Source: Lunularia cruciata (Eukaryota > Streptophyta > Marchantiopsida > Lunulariales > Lunulariaceae). From it: a stretch of DNA of 64,000 bases. The stretch covers positions 9,710,243-9,774,242 of the forward strand of contig OX419761.1 in NCBI GenBank assembly GCA_948567375.1. The letters are read 5' to 3'. The position numbers and the translations under genes are program-made. Below are positions 45,004 to 57,165 of this stretch, piece by piece. The notes under the pieces were generated by a model, which saw only the letters and a program-made list of their open reading frames with translations, was not told the DNA's origin and did no database searches. Positions within the stretch are counted from its first letter, which is position 1; every line of letters starts with the position of its first letter.

Positions 45004-47367
45004 GTGAGGATTGGATTCAAGTTTCACTTGTCTATTATGACGTCTTCCATGAAGAAGAAGTATGGTATCATAATGTGGTCACTTAATGTAGAGAAGTGGG
45101 CACACTATTGCTATGTTGAGTACCTAAATTCAACACATTTGCATTCTCTACTATGGATTTGGGATTTTGCATACCTCCCAATGGTAGTGGAAATCAAGGA
45201 GAAAAATAACCCAAACTTCTTCAACTTGAGAGGAAACATGTAGTTTCCTCTCAAGGAACAAACAAAGAAGAGGTGGTTTTAACTTCACCAAGGACTAGGA
45301 AGAGACACCGACCAAACCCTCAAGTAGTGGACTCTTTGGAGGATGAGACTTTGCATGCCCACAATAAATCCCGATTGGGAAGTGATGCAAAGGCTGAACA
45401 AGACTCACAAGGTGGCCATAGTGAAGCCACTATGCTTGTAGCACAAGAGCAGGAAATTTTTCCAGCTGAAGGAGTTGTGCCACTAGAGCAAGAGAACTCT
45501 TTCTCCAAGATCAAAGTGTCTTTCAACAAGGCAGAAGTAGGAGAAATTGCAGGAGTGGAAGTTCAATCCACTCTTGTGATATTATTGCAGCCAGACGTGC
45601 CAGACCAGGCCATCCCAGACAAAGGAGATGTCATGGTGGATGACAAGAATAAGGTCTTGATATCTTGATTATAGAAGAAAGCTCTTCTCTTGACACCAAC
45701 ACACAAAGAAGAGGTGGCAGTTCAGGTTCTGTCTGTCCCTCAAGGAGATGCTCATCAGGTGGTAACTAGAACCCATGTTCAAGACTGTCCTACCCTCACC
45801 ATCTTGGGTGAGTGGAAGGAGACTTTTGAGTGAGGAGAAAGGAAAAGGACTTGGACTTGGACCAAATTATTGCAGAATTCACACTTGTCTTAAGGGTGTT
45901 AGACTCAAGGAGATGGTGGTGAATGAGTCTTGAACCAAAGAAGGGGAACCTGCAAGTACCCTGGGAGCACCACAAGTGTAGCATGCCCCAACGATCATTG
46001 CCCTAGCTCAAGACCTCTTGCAAGTTAGTGGAGCCATGCTGACCACCATGAGAGGCACTAATGCCAAGCCAAGCCCAACAATATACACAGAGGAGCCCTT
46101 TATGTACCCTCTCAACTATCCTCCACTGTTATCTTGGGTTGTTTACATGTTGGGACCAGTATTGAAGATTGGAAGAACTACTCCTTGCCTACCAAGAAAT
46201 TGACCTTGTGGTGATGGATCACAAGATATTGATCAATTTCTTGCACTTCCACTCCAGATGGAAGTATGGGAAAAACAAGCACTAGAGAGGGGATTGGTCA
46301 AAGCCTACATCCACATCTTGCACCTGGAGGGTGAACTCATGGAAATCAATGGGTATGGTGCATAGGATGACTACCATTAGGACTCCAAAGAATCTCAAGA
46401 GATGGCCCACCTCTAAGAATAGTTGGCACGTGCAATGGGAGAGGTCAGTATGGTGATCACTGCCGTGGAGCACCACAAAGAGGGAGCGTGGGGAAGAAGA
46501 CCCAACTTCTGCTCTAGAAAATCAGGAAGCCTCCTTGAAGATGAAGCAAGGTGAATTCACTATGCTTTCTGACAACTACAGGTCTTGAAAGCGTGACAAT
46601 GACACCATGCTAATGAATTAGAGAGCATCAAGGCAGACCTTGTAGTGATGAAGGCAGGGTCTACCCAACAAAGAAGGCCTTCATGGATTACACAACCGCA
46701 TAGGAAGAGGGTATGGGGTAGAAGGATTGAGAGATCTCCAAGATAAAGGAGGAGATATCAGGCTTGAGGTGGTGGATTACCCAAGTGGACTCCAACTTGA
46801 CAACTATCAAGGGTAGATACAAGCGGTGAGTGGAGGAGATGAAGAAGAAGCATGCCATGGAGTTGGATGCTAGGGACAAGGAGGTGATATCCCTAAAGAA
46901 GGAGGTAGATGGTCAACAGAAGGAGGAGGCCATAGAGGAGCAATCTCATAATGCCGCCTTGGAAGTAGCCAAGATGTCGGAAGTAGCCAAGATGCACATT
47001 GAAGATTTGTCCACAATTGTGGTTGATAGTTTCTTCTTCCTCCTCTGAGTACAAGTCAGACAAGAGGATACTCTAGATGGAGTTGCAATGAATCCATGAT
47101 ACTTTAGACGAGGAACAAATGTAAGTTCTTATAGTTGTGGAAGACAATGTTAGTAGGCTGAAGACCCAAGTGGAATTGGCTATTACAATCCAAGCACACC
47201 AAGCTAAGCTGCAGGAGCTGAAGTCAGAAATACATGCCTTAGAAGCCAAGACCTTCTCCATTGAACAATTAACCAAGCTGGCAGAGAAGCTGTGCAAGCA
47301 TGGTGATGCCAAGTTTGAGAGCATCTTAAGCAAAATCCACCATGAACTAGAAGAGTACAAGAAATGA
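45004..47367 (+). pseudogene. Unidentified repeat-encoded protein with long coiled coil
   Basis: A broken plus-strand frame runs for more than 2 kb. It starts with a piece containing EKWAHYCYVEYLNSTHLHSL (45004-45243), continues with TRKRHRPNPQVVDSLEDE and a Gln/Glu-rich part (45273-45668), and ends in a clear coiled coil: EEMKKKHAMELDARDKEV (46830 on) and SRLKTQVELAITIQAHQAKL, ELKSEIHALEAKTFSIEQL (47137-47367). I do not recognise the protein. Its length, decay and the presence of related-looking relics on both strands suggest a mobile-element protein (gag-like) rather than a host gene. Confidence 0.35.
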
Positions 47368-48614
47368 GTCAAGGAGCTGATTTGGAGGTGTAAAGCAAAA
47401 TGAGGGTCAGGAAAGTAGATCATGGTGAAAAATACTTGTATAATTGTAGTTAAGGACTGTCGGGTTGTCGTCATCAAAACATGACCATCGGGTTGCAACT
47501 TCATTGTGATGGGGACTTCATTGGGTTGTGGATTCATCATGATGGGGACTTCTTTGGGTTGGGAACTTCATTGAGTTGAGGATTTCATTGTGATGGGATG
47601 TCTCCACATGATGACAAGTAAAGGAATTGTTTGAGCAATTAAGGCTTTGACCTTAAATTAATTCTTTTGTAAATATCTGATTTTTAGGACCATTCTCCCA
47701 ATATGTAGTTGGAGTCATAGTCATGGTAGAGTGTACAGTAAGTGCCTCTCTAAAGGTGGCACCACCATAGCATTTAATTTGTAACAACCAATTAGGTAGA
47801 ATAGGGTTAGTCATAATTCATAGTTATGAGGTCGTGGGATTGGACAGCCGTGGATGCACCCCATCTTGCTGTAATAGAAATTATAAGGAGAGTCACCCTG
47901 ACTTAATATAGGTTCAGTCAATGCAGAATGGAATTCCATCTCATACCTATCTGTTCAAACTCTTGAATGTGCAATCAATAGGCTTGTGTGTTTGCAAAGT
48001 TGACTTTGTTGTGTGGACAATGCTCGAGGACCTCTTAGATCTTGAGTGTATCAATGTCAGTATGGTGTATGTTTCATGATCACTGAGTTAAGTAGTGGCG
48101 GAAAACTTGACGTAGGAACACAAGTGTTGAGGTGCGGGAGTGCAGTCAGGCTTGGGAGTTCAGAAGAGTCAAGGTGATGAGTTAGAGCCATAACGGCTGT
48201 GAGTGTCGTAATGTGTATCATATAACATGTAATGAAATGCTCAATGTATTGCGAACCTGTAGTATAGCGGTAAGGAGTGCCTTATGTGAAGGGTAGAACT
48301 CTCTCATTGGCATTGTATAGATAATTGTGAGGGAAAGACCTTTGGGGCCGGTGGCAAACATGGCAGACTGAATCATCACCGTAAGGAGCTCCTGCAATGT
48401 AATTCATGAATGTGACTTAGTGGTTTTGTTTTTGCTATAGTGTGCGGGAGAAGGGTACTCTACCCTCTTCTGGGAATTGTCCTGCGCAAGAGGTTAAATA
48501 TGCAACAATAGCAAACTTGTGACAAAGTGACACTTTCCCTTCATTCCTAGCCAATTCCAAACCGAATCCTTTTATGAATGACCTGTTCTTACCAAGTACG
48601 TTGACACAGGGCTG
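47368..48614. other. Sequence without a recognised gene
   Basis: A short internal phrase repeat occurs near 47480-47600 (variants of ATGGGGACTTC and GGGTTG with CATTG). The phrase GCGCAAGAGGTTAAATA near 48485 belongs to the dispersed sequence also seen near 14750 and 41380. No coding region identified. Confidence 0.4.
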
Positions 48615-48846
48615 TCACAAATAGAATGGGACCTTCTTTGACAAGACACCACTTCTCCCTGAGTGAATTGCCAAGACAACTTGTTTGTACTCTTGGACTA
48701 CTACAGAAAGCAAACACAAGTTCCCTAGTATCACAAATAGAATGGAACCTTCTTTGACTAGCAAACACCTCTTCTCCATGAATGAATTGCCAAGTTAACT
48801 TGTTTGTACTCTTGGACTACTACAGAAAGAAAACATAAGTTTCCCT
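48615..48846. repeat. Tandem duplication, 116-bp unit
   Basis: 48615-48730 and 48731-48846 each begin TCACAAATAGAATGG and contain GAATTGCCAAG and CTTGTTTGTACTCTTGGACT. About 10 differences separate them. Confidence 0.88.
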
Positions 48847-51800
48847 TGGTGCTCAACAAAACAGATCTCTATATACAACATGAGTGGTGGTTTAGAAAAA
48901 TAAACCACTAAACTAAGTAAACATCTCTAAAATCCAGCCCATTGTGAAAAAAAGACATTGAAGTGGGATGCGCTCTATAAAATGTTTGCCAACTGAATAA
49001 ACAGCAGAGTTGATGCCCGCATGTTTTCAAGAGAGTGGAAGCATTCAAAGCCCCATGGTGGAGTTTCCTCACGAAGCGAAGCGTGCGGGTTGATTGGTAA
49101 TTCTCTGATGGAAGGATTTCCGCTGCTGATTTTCGTCCCGTTATGACAATCATATGGTTGTCAAAATTGCTCCAATCTGTCCACTTCATAAGCTTCCTCA
49201 AGTTCCGAGAACAGGAGGTTAACCCTAGGTCTCGTGGTTTGTTTTGTGATTGAGGTACAGATTTACATTCCTTTCACGATAACTTTTAACATCAAATGCA
49301 TAAAGTTTCATTATTCTACATGAAACCACTAGATACTGCACAAGATGTTTGGACAGGATTGCAGTAGTGTAGTGTACATCCAAGCAGAATCCAGTTGGAA
49401 CAGCAAGTCTTAGTCCTCCATGAACTGGCAAAACTATTTTACAAATCTTGCAGATGTATACCTCGTTGAAGAGCATATGTTGGTCACTCTGCCACATTGT
49501 GCTTACTGGTCTAAATGTAGCTATAGAACAGAAAAGTAGAGACTGTCTGGTCCAAGGTCGAATCAACCCAAAGCTTCCATTTTAATTCAAATCTGTCTTG
49601 TCACAGTTTGTGGAAGTTGGTTTCAGCGTTCGCTGCCACGATAGTGTTATTGAGACAGCATTCTGAGCATCCAACAGGTTCTGTCGAGTTCTGCCTCCTT
49701 TGTCCAGAAATCCATATTGATACTATCACTACTAGCAATTGAGAAACACTAGGGGAACCAATTGCTTCAACATGGGAATAACAATGCTAGCACTACCATA
49801 GATCCACCATTAGTGTTCACACACAGCACCCCTTCCGCCCCTGCCAGTTCCTCCGGACCCCCCTCCACCTTCTCCATGAAGAAACTGAAAGACCAAAGAA
49901 TAATGCGATGGTGATGCATCGTTCTTGGCAGGAATTTCGTTTATTTCAGATGTACTATCGACCGAGCTTTCCTTCAGTTCTGCAAACTCGGCCCAGCCAT
50001 TCGCCATCAATGAAGTTGAAACGAAGGCGCCATGATGCAGTACCCTCCATGAATGACCAATTGACATAATAGTTAGCTCGTACATAAGTTGTTCTACTTA
50101 TGATCTTGAATCCATAATTTGCGATTTCAAACATGGCAAGTATGATGAGCGGGGCTTCCTGTCCTGTCGCCAAATCAATCGGTTACTGCAAGTAACCAAC
50201 AAATCAGTTAACTAAAAATCCTGAAAAAATATACTCTTGAAGGCAGAATCATTTGCCAGATTGTGGACTGGATAATCGTGTTGAGTTTTGACTCGAGTAT
50301 GAGTAAAAATTCGACGAGTAATAGACCTCCAGTAAGTGAGAAGTGAGCGTGGACGATCTGGGGCAACTCCTTTGAGATTGAAAGAGCAGGCATGCCAGTC
50401 CGACGGGCAGACTACTTTGAAAGCCGGTGAGATTTGATCTGTTTTATATTGAGAACTGTCCACAATTAAGCATTTTTGAGGTTCAGGATGTTTCATGATC
50501 ACGTCCGTGAGCACGATTGCGAATTTGGGGCCTTCACTCACTTCAACTATTGCTCATTTTTCTGTGAGCATCACGATGAGCTCCACAAGATCAGGACAGT
50601 TATTCCTAGTCTGCAGCTTGCTAACATTAAACTTTCCGTACCCTCACAGACATTTTCAAGGATCACGATAGTAAAATTTGCGTTGTGTGTCCTTGAGCAA
50701 AATTGACTAACCTCTCACATAACTTTGGGGCACAATTGAGTCTTAAATTGGTACTGGAGATCCGACGCTACTCTTGGCGGAGACTTGGTTCCCACGTCAC
50801 ATAACTGTCGATTCCCCTCACTGTGAAATAACTGTGAAGATCGGAGCTGCTGGTGGCTTATCTATTAGGAGGCAATAGCATGTATATGACATCGTTGACA
50901 TGCTCAGAACTCCGAAATCAGAAGTCTGTAGATCACAAAAGTTGTTTTATCTTTACCTCGACATCTATTTGTTAGTGAGCAGTTGGTTGAACTTTGAATA
51001 CCAGTTGTCTAGCAGAGGTGTGGTAAATCTAAAGTCGATTAATCGACTATCGTGCTCATGTCTTGAACTTCAGCTCAAAGGGTGTAACGACCACCCTCTA
51101 TTGAAATATTATCCCGTTCGGTGGAGTGTATCATAAACTTTCCTGAATGAGTCAAGTTGGATTTTCTTGCTAATCCTACCTTGACAGGGTAGAACGAGGA
51201 ACGGTTCTCACTACTCCAAAACTTGGTCTCTCAGGTTGCCTCAGTTATCAGCAGAGGTAGCACGGTTGTCAGGTCAATCCCCACAAGTTCTCAAAATATA
51301 AGCAAGCGTACCAACTTACATTAGAGAACTCCATAAATTTGGATCTCCTTGTGAAGTTTAAAGAAAAAGGAAAGAAATTGCCTCAATGCTATTATACTTG
51401 CACCAAAAGCTTGGCTGTGTATACATGTTTATGAATAATTTTCCACCTGCTACAAGAACTAGTACTTACGACACAAGACGAAAGAAATAGTTTTCCTCGT
51501 AGCCAGAACCTTCCTACAACTGTTTTTTTAATTTTTTATATTAAAACAGCTGTTGACATCCTAGTATTTCAACCAACCCACAGGCGAATTCTACTGTCAA
51601 CTTATCTCTCTCCTGTCAGAAACATGTCCACTTCTGCAGCTGTACCCAACTTGTTCTCGCACTGTCGTGTGGGAAAAAGGAGTGCTTACGGAAGTGTGAT
51701 GTATAATCATCTACAAAGGACACATTAGCTTCAGGTGTGTAACACATGAATATTGCAACAGCTGCGGTCTGTGTATGCACATTCTAAACCGTTCTTTGCA

Positions 51801-52293
51801 TAAATCACTCCCCTGCTTTCTACAATCGATGAATACATCCTGATCAATCTCAAACAGAAGACTATTTCCCCGATGAAATTTTTTTAGGTACTATTTGCAA
51901 CCAGCACAATCGAAGAGGTCCACTTGGACTTCATGGATTATTCTCTACAGATAACGCACAGGTTAACTAAAGATCTCTTCGTCCCTAGAGCCAGTGGTGG
52001 ATTGGCCTACTGAATGTTTATCAGTAAAGCTCTCTAAAGCTTAACAAATCGAATCACTTCAGATAGTCTGTTCAAGAAAGTTCAAGAGATCCCACAACTG
52101 ATTCCAAAAGCTGATTAATTTTGGATATTCTCAAACCAACCTGAGTCTCCAGAGGAATCCGTTGTGTACAATAGTTTGCTCCCGTCCGTGGCTCTGTTGC
52201 TGATAGCATTCTCTCATTATGACGGTTTTGGAGAGAAGAGTCAGGGCCTTGACAGAAACTAAAATGAGGTTGAGCGCACTTCGATCGTTATAT
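48847..52293. other. Single-copy-looking sequence, no gene identified
   Basis: CpG frequency and base composition differ from the decayed repeats, as at 1.4-2.6 and 16-17 kb. Several minus-strand open stretches (48908-49201, 49225-49566, 49955-50173, 50212-50541) of 70-110 codons could be exons of an unknown gene, but no splice-connected product or known domain could be recognised. Transposon motifs are absent. Confidence 0.35.
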
Positions 52294-52375
52294 TCACAGT
52301 CCTACTATCACAACCAGGAAGATGAAGATCGGTACTGGAACTGACAATAGCCTCAAAGTGGAACGCAAATCCGCA

Positions 52376-52813
52376 CTACCGAGATTTTGAGGACTCCCCA
52401 TTTGACCTACGTTCTGGAGTGAACGGCGTGGGATTGGTGATGGCTGGTGGGTTGAAGACTGGTGTGAATGGCTTAGGATTTGTGATCGCTGGTGGGATGA
52501 AGACTGGTGTACGAGGAGGGGAAGGACGGGAAGGACGGGAAAGAGTGGGTGGTTTCCGCGTTCTAGGACGGCCCGCTGTTGATGAAGATGGAAGTGATGC
52601 TCCACTTTTGAGCACATGAAAGCACCCAGAGGAATAAGGATGTGGTGGTGCTGCAGCACCTCTTCCAATAACTGGACTTGAATTGTTTGGTCTGCAGCAA
52701 TTGCACTGCTCGATCTTCCCTCTAATACTGCACGACGTGGTTTCTTCCCGTCCACCATAAACATCATTGGAAACATTCCCGCTGTGATGAACCACACCTT
52801 TCATGTTCGACAA
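52376..52813 (-). CDS. Possible proline-rich protein, 145 codons, unidentified
   Basis: An uninterrupted minus-strand frame from an ATG at 52813. The first half has Cys-Cys and Asn/Ser-rich sequence (KIEQCNCCRPNNSSPVIG), the second half is Pro/Ser-rich with a duplicated 15-residue unit (FIPPAITNPKP and FNPPAITNPTP) produced by a 45-base tandem repeat at 52420-52509. There is no signal peptide and no known domain. A second frame of similar length overlaps it fully (52294-52797), which weakens the case, because repeat-rich GC-rich DNA gives long open frames by chance. No splice context or regulatory signal was identified. Confidence 0.2.
   Translation of the reverse strand: MSNMKGVVHHSGNVSNDVYGGREETTSCSIRGKIEQCNCCRPNNSSPVIGRGAAAPPHPYSSGCFHVLKSGASLPSSSTAGRPRTRKPPTLSRPSRPSPPRTPVFIPPAITNPKPFTPVFNPPAITNPTPFTPERRSNGESSKSR
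52420..52509. repeat. 45-bp tandem pair
   Basis: 52420-52464 and 52465-52509 share TGTGATSGCTGGTGGG and TGAAGACTGGTGT with about six differences. Period 45 bases, a whole number of codons. Confidence 0.85.
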
Positions 52814-53279
52814 GTCGTCATGTCCCTTGCAATCTTGCTCCTACAATGCAGACTTCTTTGTTTCGACTTCTTTGTTTCTTTGTTCTTCTTTGTTTGTTTC
52901 CTACAATGCTAGAAGTTTCAGCTGTGTTCTTCCAACGGATGAAGAGATTGAGGAGACCTCTAAAGCTACAACTTTCGACGCTCAGATAACCAAAACTTTG
53001 GTATCGAAACTTTTAGAAGAAGTTTAACGGGCGTAAAATCCCATTCAACCTGAAAGAACTGGTGTGTTTTTGTTACTGTTAAGTGATACTGAAGAATGTA
53101 GCTGCAACCTAACTCGTTACCCTGAAATGCCGAGCTACTCAACGGTAACAGAATTTTCTCTGGTTCCAAAGATCAAAGACTCAACCACTTACATCTATGC
53201 ACGGGTGCAATCCGTTCATTTGTAAGGCATACGGAGTGAATAATTTGAGATATCCTCAAAGTTCTCCTTCAGTCTTGTC
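52814..53279. other. Sequence without a recognised gene
   Basis: Contains a short imperfect array of TTCTTTGTTT at about 52850-52905. Nothing else was recognised. Confidence 0.4.
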
Positions 53280-54110
53280 CTCTTTGCAAAAGTCGTGGTG
53301 ATCAGATAAGTGTCTATATGATCTTGAGTATGACGTCTCGCAAAAGCCGTGATGATCAGATAAGTGTCTATATGATCTTTCAATCTTGACCCCACAAAAG
53401 TCACGGCGATCAAGAAAAGTGTATTTATGATGATGAGAACCTTTCTTCCTAGTCTTTGAAGCAGTCTTTGAAGCAGATGGTACATCCTAGCACTCAGTTT
53501 TCCTAGTCTCACCATAGTAGACACTCCTCATTGCACTCAGCAATATTCAACTCACTCTCTCTCAGAGCCTTCAAAGATAACACATAGTAGCATTTACGCA
53601 ATATGACAGGTACCCCAATGGTACGCAGCATAGAAGACACCTAAAACAAGGTACAAGGTGCTAGGAATGATCTTTGTATGAAAACTTACCTTAACATGAA
53701 CATAGAACACTCATATATATGCACAAGCAAACTCTAGCTGGTTGCTTTGTAGAGCCCTAATTCCCTAATTAGAGTTGCACCCTCACTTCACTTTAATCAT
53801 ATATCTAGTCTGATCATGTATCTAACCTAGTCATGTATCTAGTCACTAAACTAAAGATTATCACAACTAAAATAAAATATGATCTTCAATCTTGAGCTCG
53901 TGCAATATCTAGTCACTAGTCATATATCTAGTCACTAAACTAAAGATTATCACAACTAAAATAAAATATGATCTTCAATCTTGAGCTCGTGCAATATCTA
54001 GTCACTAAACTAGAGATTATCACAACTAAAATATGATCTTCAATCTTGAGCTCGTGCAAAAGCCCGTGATGATCAGAGAGAACTGTCTACATGATCTTCG
54101 CTTTTCATAA
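53280..54110. repeat. Two interspersed minisatellite arrays
   Basis: About 53285-53420 has three units of roughly 60 bases built on GTGATCAGATAAGTGTCTAT and GATCTT; a fourth, related unit is at 54060-54110 (CCGTGATGATCAGAG). 53836-54059 has three units of about 70-80 bases built on TCTAGTCACTAAACTA, GATTATCACAACTAAAAT and CAATCTTGAGCTCGTGCAA. The same AGCTCGTGC words link the two arrays. Open frames here (53216-53524 minus) repeat the phrase DHIDTYLI and are products of the array. Confidence 0.85.
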
Positions 54111-54910
54111 AGTACGAAAACGGGTCGACACGATTTGAGTTGCAGATATAAACTACAATAAGGGATTCCATGTCGACCTGAATACAATCATGTGAATCAT
54201 CCTCACACACCTCAGTATAATGACTACATTTGCGAGTACCAGTTAAAGCAGCCGTGAATGTGGTGTAGTTTGTATTTCGCAATACAACATCATAGATTTG
54301 GCAGCCCTTTGCTGTCTGAGAGGATGCTTTCTTGATTATGGGCTTTAATCATGACACCAGGCATTTGGTTAAGATATTGCATAATAATGATTCGAATACT
54401 TTGTCGCATCTCTTCAATATATTTTCTTTCTCAAAGGCATCGCGCTACTTAGAACCAAATAAAGGCCAGAACCAAAGGGCTTCCAAATCTGTGATGTAGT
54501 ATTGCATAACATGCGGGAAACATGCCCGGAAGGCGGGGTTAAGTTAGACCAAAAGAGTGCGATATAAGTAGACCAAGAAAGAAGAACTTCAATTACCACG
54601 CCAGCTCCCACCGCCCGGGCTGCTGCCTGCCGGCACTGGCCATTCCGAAGGGAACCATCAAAGGATACTTACATTTTTCATTTAGCCTCCATTATTTACT
54701 TCCTTCTACAATTACTTCCTCATCGGGCTGAAGCCGCGCATTGATGACACATCAAATAACAACAAAATGAAAAGAAATTGAGGAGATTTAAAGGTACATG
54801 AGTCAAAGGCTGTTGCCGGGCAGCATATGGCCTTTAACCATTCATCTATATCCGCACATAATGCTGACCGCCCGTCTGTCTCCTTCACAACTGAAATACT
54901 TCTTTTAAGG

Positions 54911-56165
54911 CAACTGATATTTCCACACCCATTTACTATATTTCCACGTCCCTTGCCGGGAAATTGGGGCAATTCTAAATCAGCAGACTTTCAACTCAAA
55001 TTTGGAGGTGTATTTCCAAATGTCCAAACGTTTAGCGGAAGCGGGCGTAAGCAGATTTCCAGGCCGAACCAAGTGATGGTGCTCGTTGTAGGACATCCGG
55101 ATTCTGCAATGTACGACATTCGTATTCTAATATCGGTGCACAAATTAATTCTTGGCAATTCTTGATTCTGTAGCTATTTTTGCGCACTGGTAGAGAGTAG
55201 CGCGGAGCGCGAGTTTGGATAATCGTTTCATGCCATCGAGCGAGCGCAGAATACTGAAGCTTTTCCACGAGTACATTTCAGTCTCGTAACATATGCCGGA
55301 TACATGGCCTAAAGGTTCTTACTGATAAGTGCTAAATTTATTATGCAAGTATATTGAACAGGGAAGGTCAACTGTCTAGAAGATAGATGCCCTCACAGGA
55401 TTGCAAAACTTTATGAAGGCCAACTCATGGATGGTACACTTGAATGCTTGTACCACGGTTGGCAATTCATAGGGGAGGGGTTTTCAGTGACAATTTCACA
55501 GCTAGAATCAGGTGCTAAGATCCTAAAAAGAGCATGTGCACGGTCCTATGCCGTCAAGAAGTCTCAAGGTGTTCTATGGGCCTGGATGGGAGACGACCAA
55601 ACAGCTCCTTACGAAAAAGTTCCCCATCATGAAGCTTATGATAGAGAAGGATGGTGGGACTATTATCCGATTCATAAGCTTCATTAGGACAACTCCACCA
55701 TACTGGAGAATACAATGGACCCTTTGCATATACCTATCGCTCATGGACAGATCCCCTGCGAAACGAGAAGACGTTCAAGCTTTGGTTGTCAATGTGACAG
55801 AGCATGATGCAGAAGGATTTGGTGGATTTTACATAATATCAGAACTCTTGATAGAGTAACTTATACCTGGTTTCAAGCACCTTATATTGTGCATAGTAAG
55901 TCCAAGCCTGGTCTGTGACTTACTTCGATTCATGCATCCGTGAATGCGATTAGAGAATCCGGATGTCCTACAATGAGCTGTAGAGCACCTGTTTCGAGCT
56001 CGTGCCCCTGCGTCCGCTGGATGTCTGCTTAACCTAGATGCCTGGACAGTTGGGCATCCACAGCCAAAGTTAGGAGGGATGTAGAAATTATGGACTTATA
56101 TCTGCCAATTTAAAATGCTCCAGCTTGACGGGAGGTGTAGAAATATAGTAAATGGGTGTGGAAAG
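54911..56165. mobile_element. Pack-type element: 200-bp inverted repeats enclosing a host-gene fragment
   Basis: The left arm (54911 to about 55112) is complementary to the right arm (about 55945-56165). The outer 25 bases are identical on the two arms (TTTCCACACCCATTTACTAT onward). Further inward the pairs TGTCCA, GCAGA and, most clearly, TTGTAGGACATCCGGATTCT match. The arms are diverged and contain indels. The 800-base interior is not transposon sequence but an exon region of a Rieske oxygenase gene with its upstream intron end. The structure fits a Pack-MULE or similar non-autonomous DNA transposon that captured a gene piece. I found no 9-base target duplication, so the superfamily is open. 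Confidence 0.75.
55362..55920 (+). pseudogene. Rieske [2Fe-2S] oxygenase fragment (PAO / PTC52-like)
   Basis: After a splice-acceptor-like TATTGAACAG, the frame reads NCLEDRCPHRIAKLYEG, then DGTLECLYHGWQF, ACARSYAVKKSQGVLW, then YYPIH. CPH at 55388-55396 and CLYH at 55445-55456 are the C-x-H and C-x2-H ligands of the Rieske cluster, both intact. Downstream, ILENTMDPLHIPIAH carries the D-x2-H-x4-H type mononuclear-iron site. A stop at about 55685 and a frameshift near 55755 (next piece KREDVQALVVNVTEHD) show that it is a pseudogene. It covers the middle of a roughly 500-residue protein of the pheophorbide a oxygenase / protochlorophyllide-dependent translocon component 52 family, chloroplast inner-membrane enzymes of chlorophyll metabolism. 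Exactly which member it is cannot be told. Confidence 0.88.
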
Positions 56166-56884
56166 ATGGGTTCCCTCTTTTAATTAGAAGTAGAAAGAAA
56201 GAACGAAAAGCCTGCAAAAATTATCCCTACAAAGGTGATCTTTCATCGACCATAACAGATGCAATTCCCAGTTCCGGGAATTATTTGCTTATTCCTATGT
56301 CACAGAAGCGAGTTCCTCCCATGCCTGGTCGCCCGCACTCCATCATCCTTGCCTTGCCCCATCTCGGTCATCCACCTCAGCCTCAACCTCTCGTACTACA
56401 ACTTATTTAGGGGATCCATTATAAACGAATTGCTATTCTATGATGAGCGCCTGCACCTTCAAAGCAGCGCAGCCTCAATTTCTGTCCATTTGCGAGTGCA
56501 AATAATTCCTGTGCCTGAAGTACTTAACATGCTAGTTCTAAAAGAACTAATAAAATTTTCAAATTCCACACTCTTTACAGTTACAGGCGACTGGAACAAA
56601 TTTACAGAAGCCGACGGGCTGTACGTTACAGTTGATGCTATAGCAAGCATGGCAGACCCGTTTGACGAAAGGTTTTCGCTCTAGGTTCTCTGGTGTGTAT
56701 TGGGGGTGGGCCGGGTAATGCTGTGAATTGCTCGTTGTGTTGTGAATTGTGAATTGCTCGATACTCTCCGGGGTTGTTTGGGGTGCATTGGGTAGGTGAA
56801 GTGTGTTTGGTATTCCCGGAATCAACTGAAGTATTCAAGGGTCCGGAAGGGTGCAGAAGAGTTTGTTTCCACTTTAGTTTCCAT
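56166..56884. other. Sequence without a recognised gene
   Basis: Open stretches on both strands (56259-56684 plus, 56559-56901 minus) overlap and match nothing I know. A short direct repeat around GTGAATTGCTCG occurs at 56720-56765. Confidence 0.4.
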
Positions 56885-57165
56885 TTAAACGTGATAATCA
56901 ATTCTCAATGTGAAAATCATGTGATAATCAAATATCACTATGATATCAATAGGTGGAGAGGGTGGGGTGTCAACTTTAAAAAGTGGAGCCACTCGTTCAG
57001 AAAGTTCCTACAAATGATCTCATTTTAAAATCCCAATCAATGAATGGGGAATAGAGATTAAATTCTCAAAGTTGAAATCATGAAAATCAAATATCACTAT
57101 TGACAATATGTAGAGAGGGTGGAGTGGCAACTTCAAAGAGTAGAGCTACACACTCAAAAGTATGT
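56885..57165. repeat. Imperfect tandem duplication, ~160-bp period
   Basis: About 56885-57005 and 57050-57165 share AAATCAAATATCACTAT, GAGAGGGTGG and GAGCYACWCRYTCARAAAGT in the same order, with numerous differences. Probably an old duplication. Confidence 0.7.

Noticed and set aside
49810-50541. Exons of a host gene on the minus strand
   Set aside because: Open stretches in several frames with no common splice pattern and no known domain; kept only as unassigned single-copy-looking sequence.
52294-52797. 167-codon minus-strand open frame as a second gene
   Set aside because: It overlaps the proline-rich frame completely, contains the same tandem repeat in another frame, and shows no domain or codon bias.
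54902-56174. Target-site duplication of the Rieske-carrying element
   Set aside because: The bases just outside the two arms do not match over 8-11 positions, so neither a MULE nor an hAT assignment can be supported.
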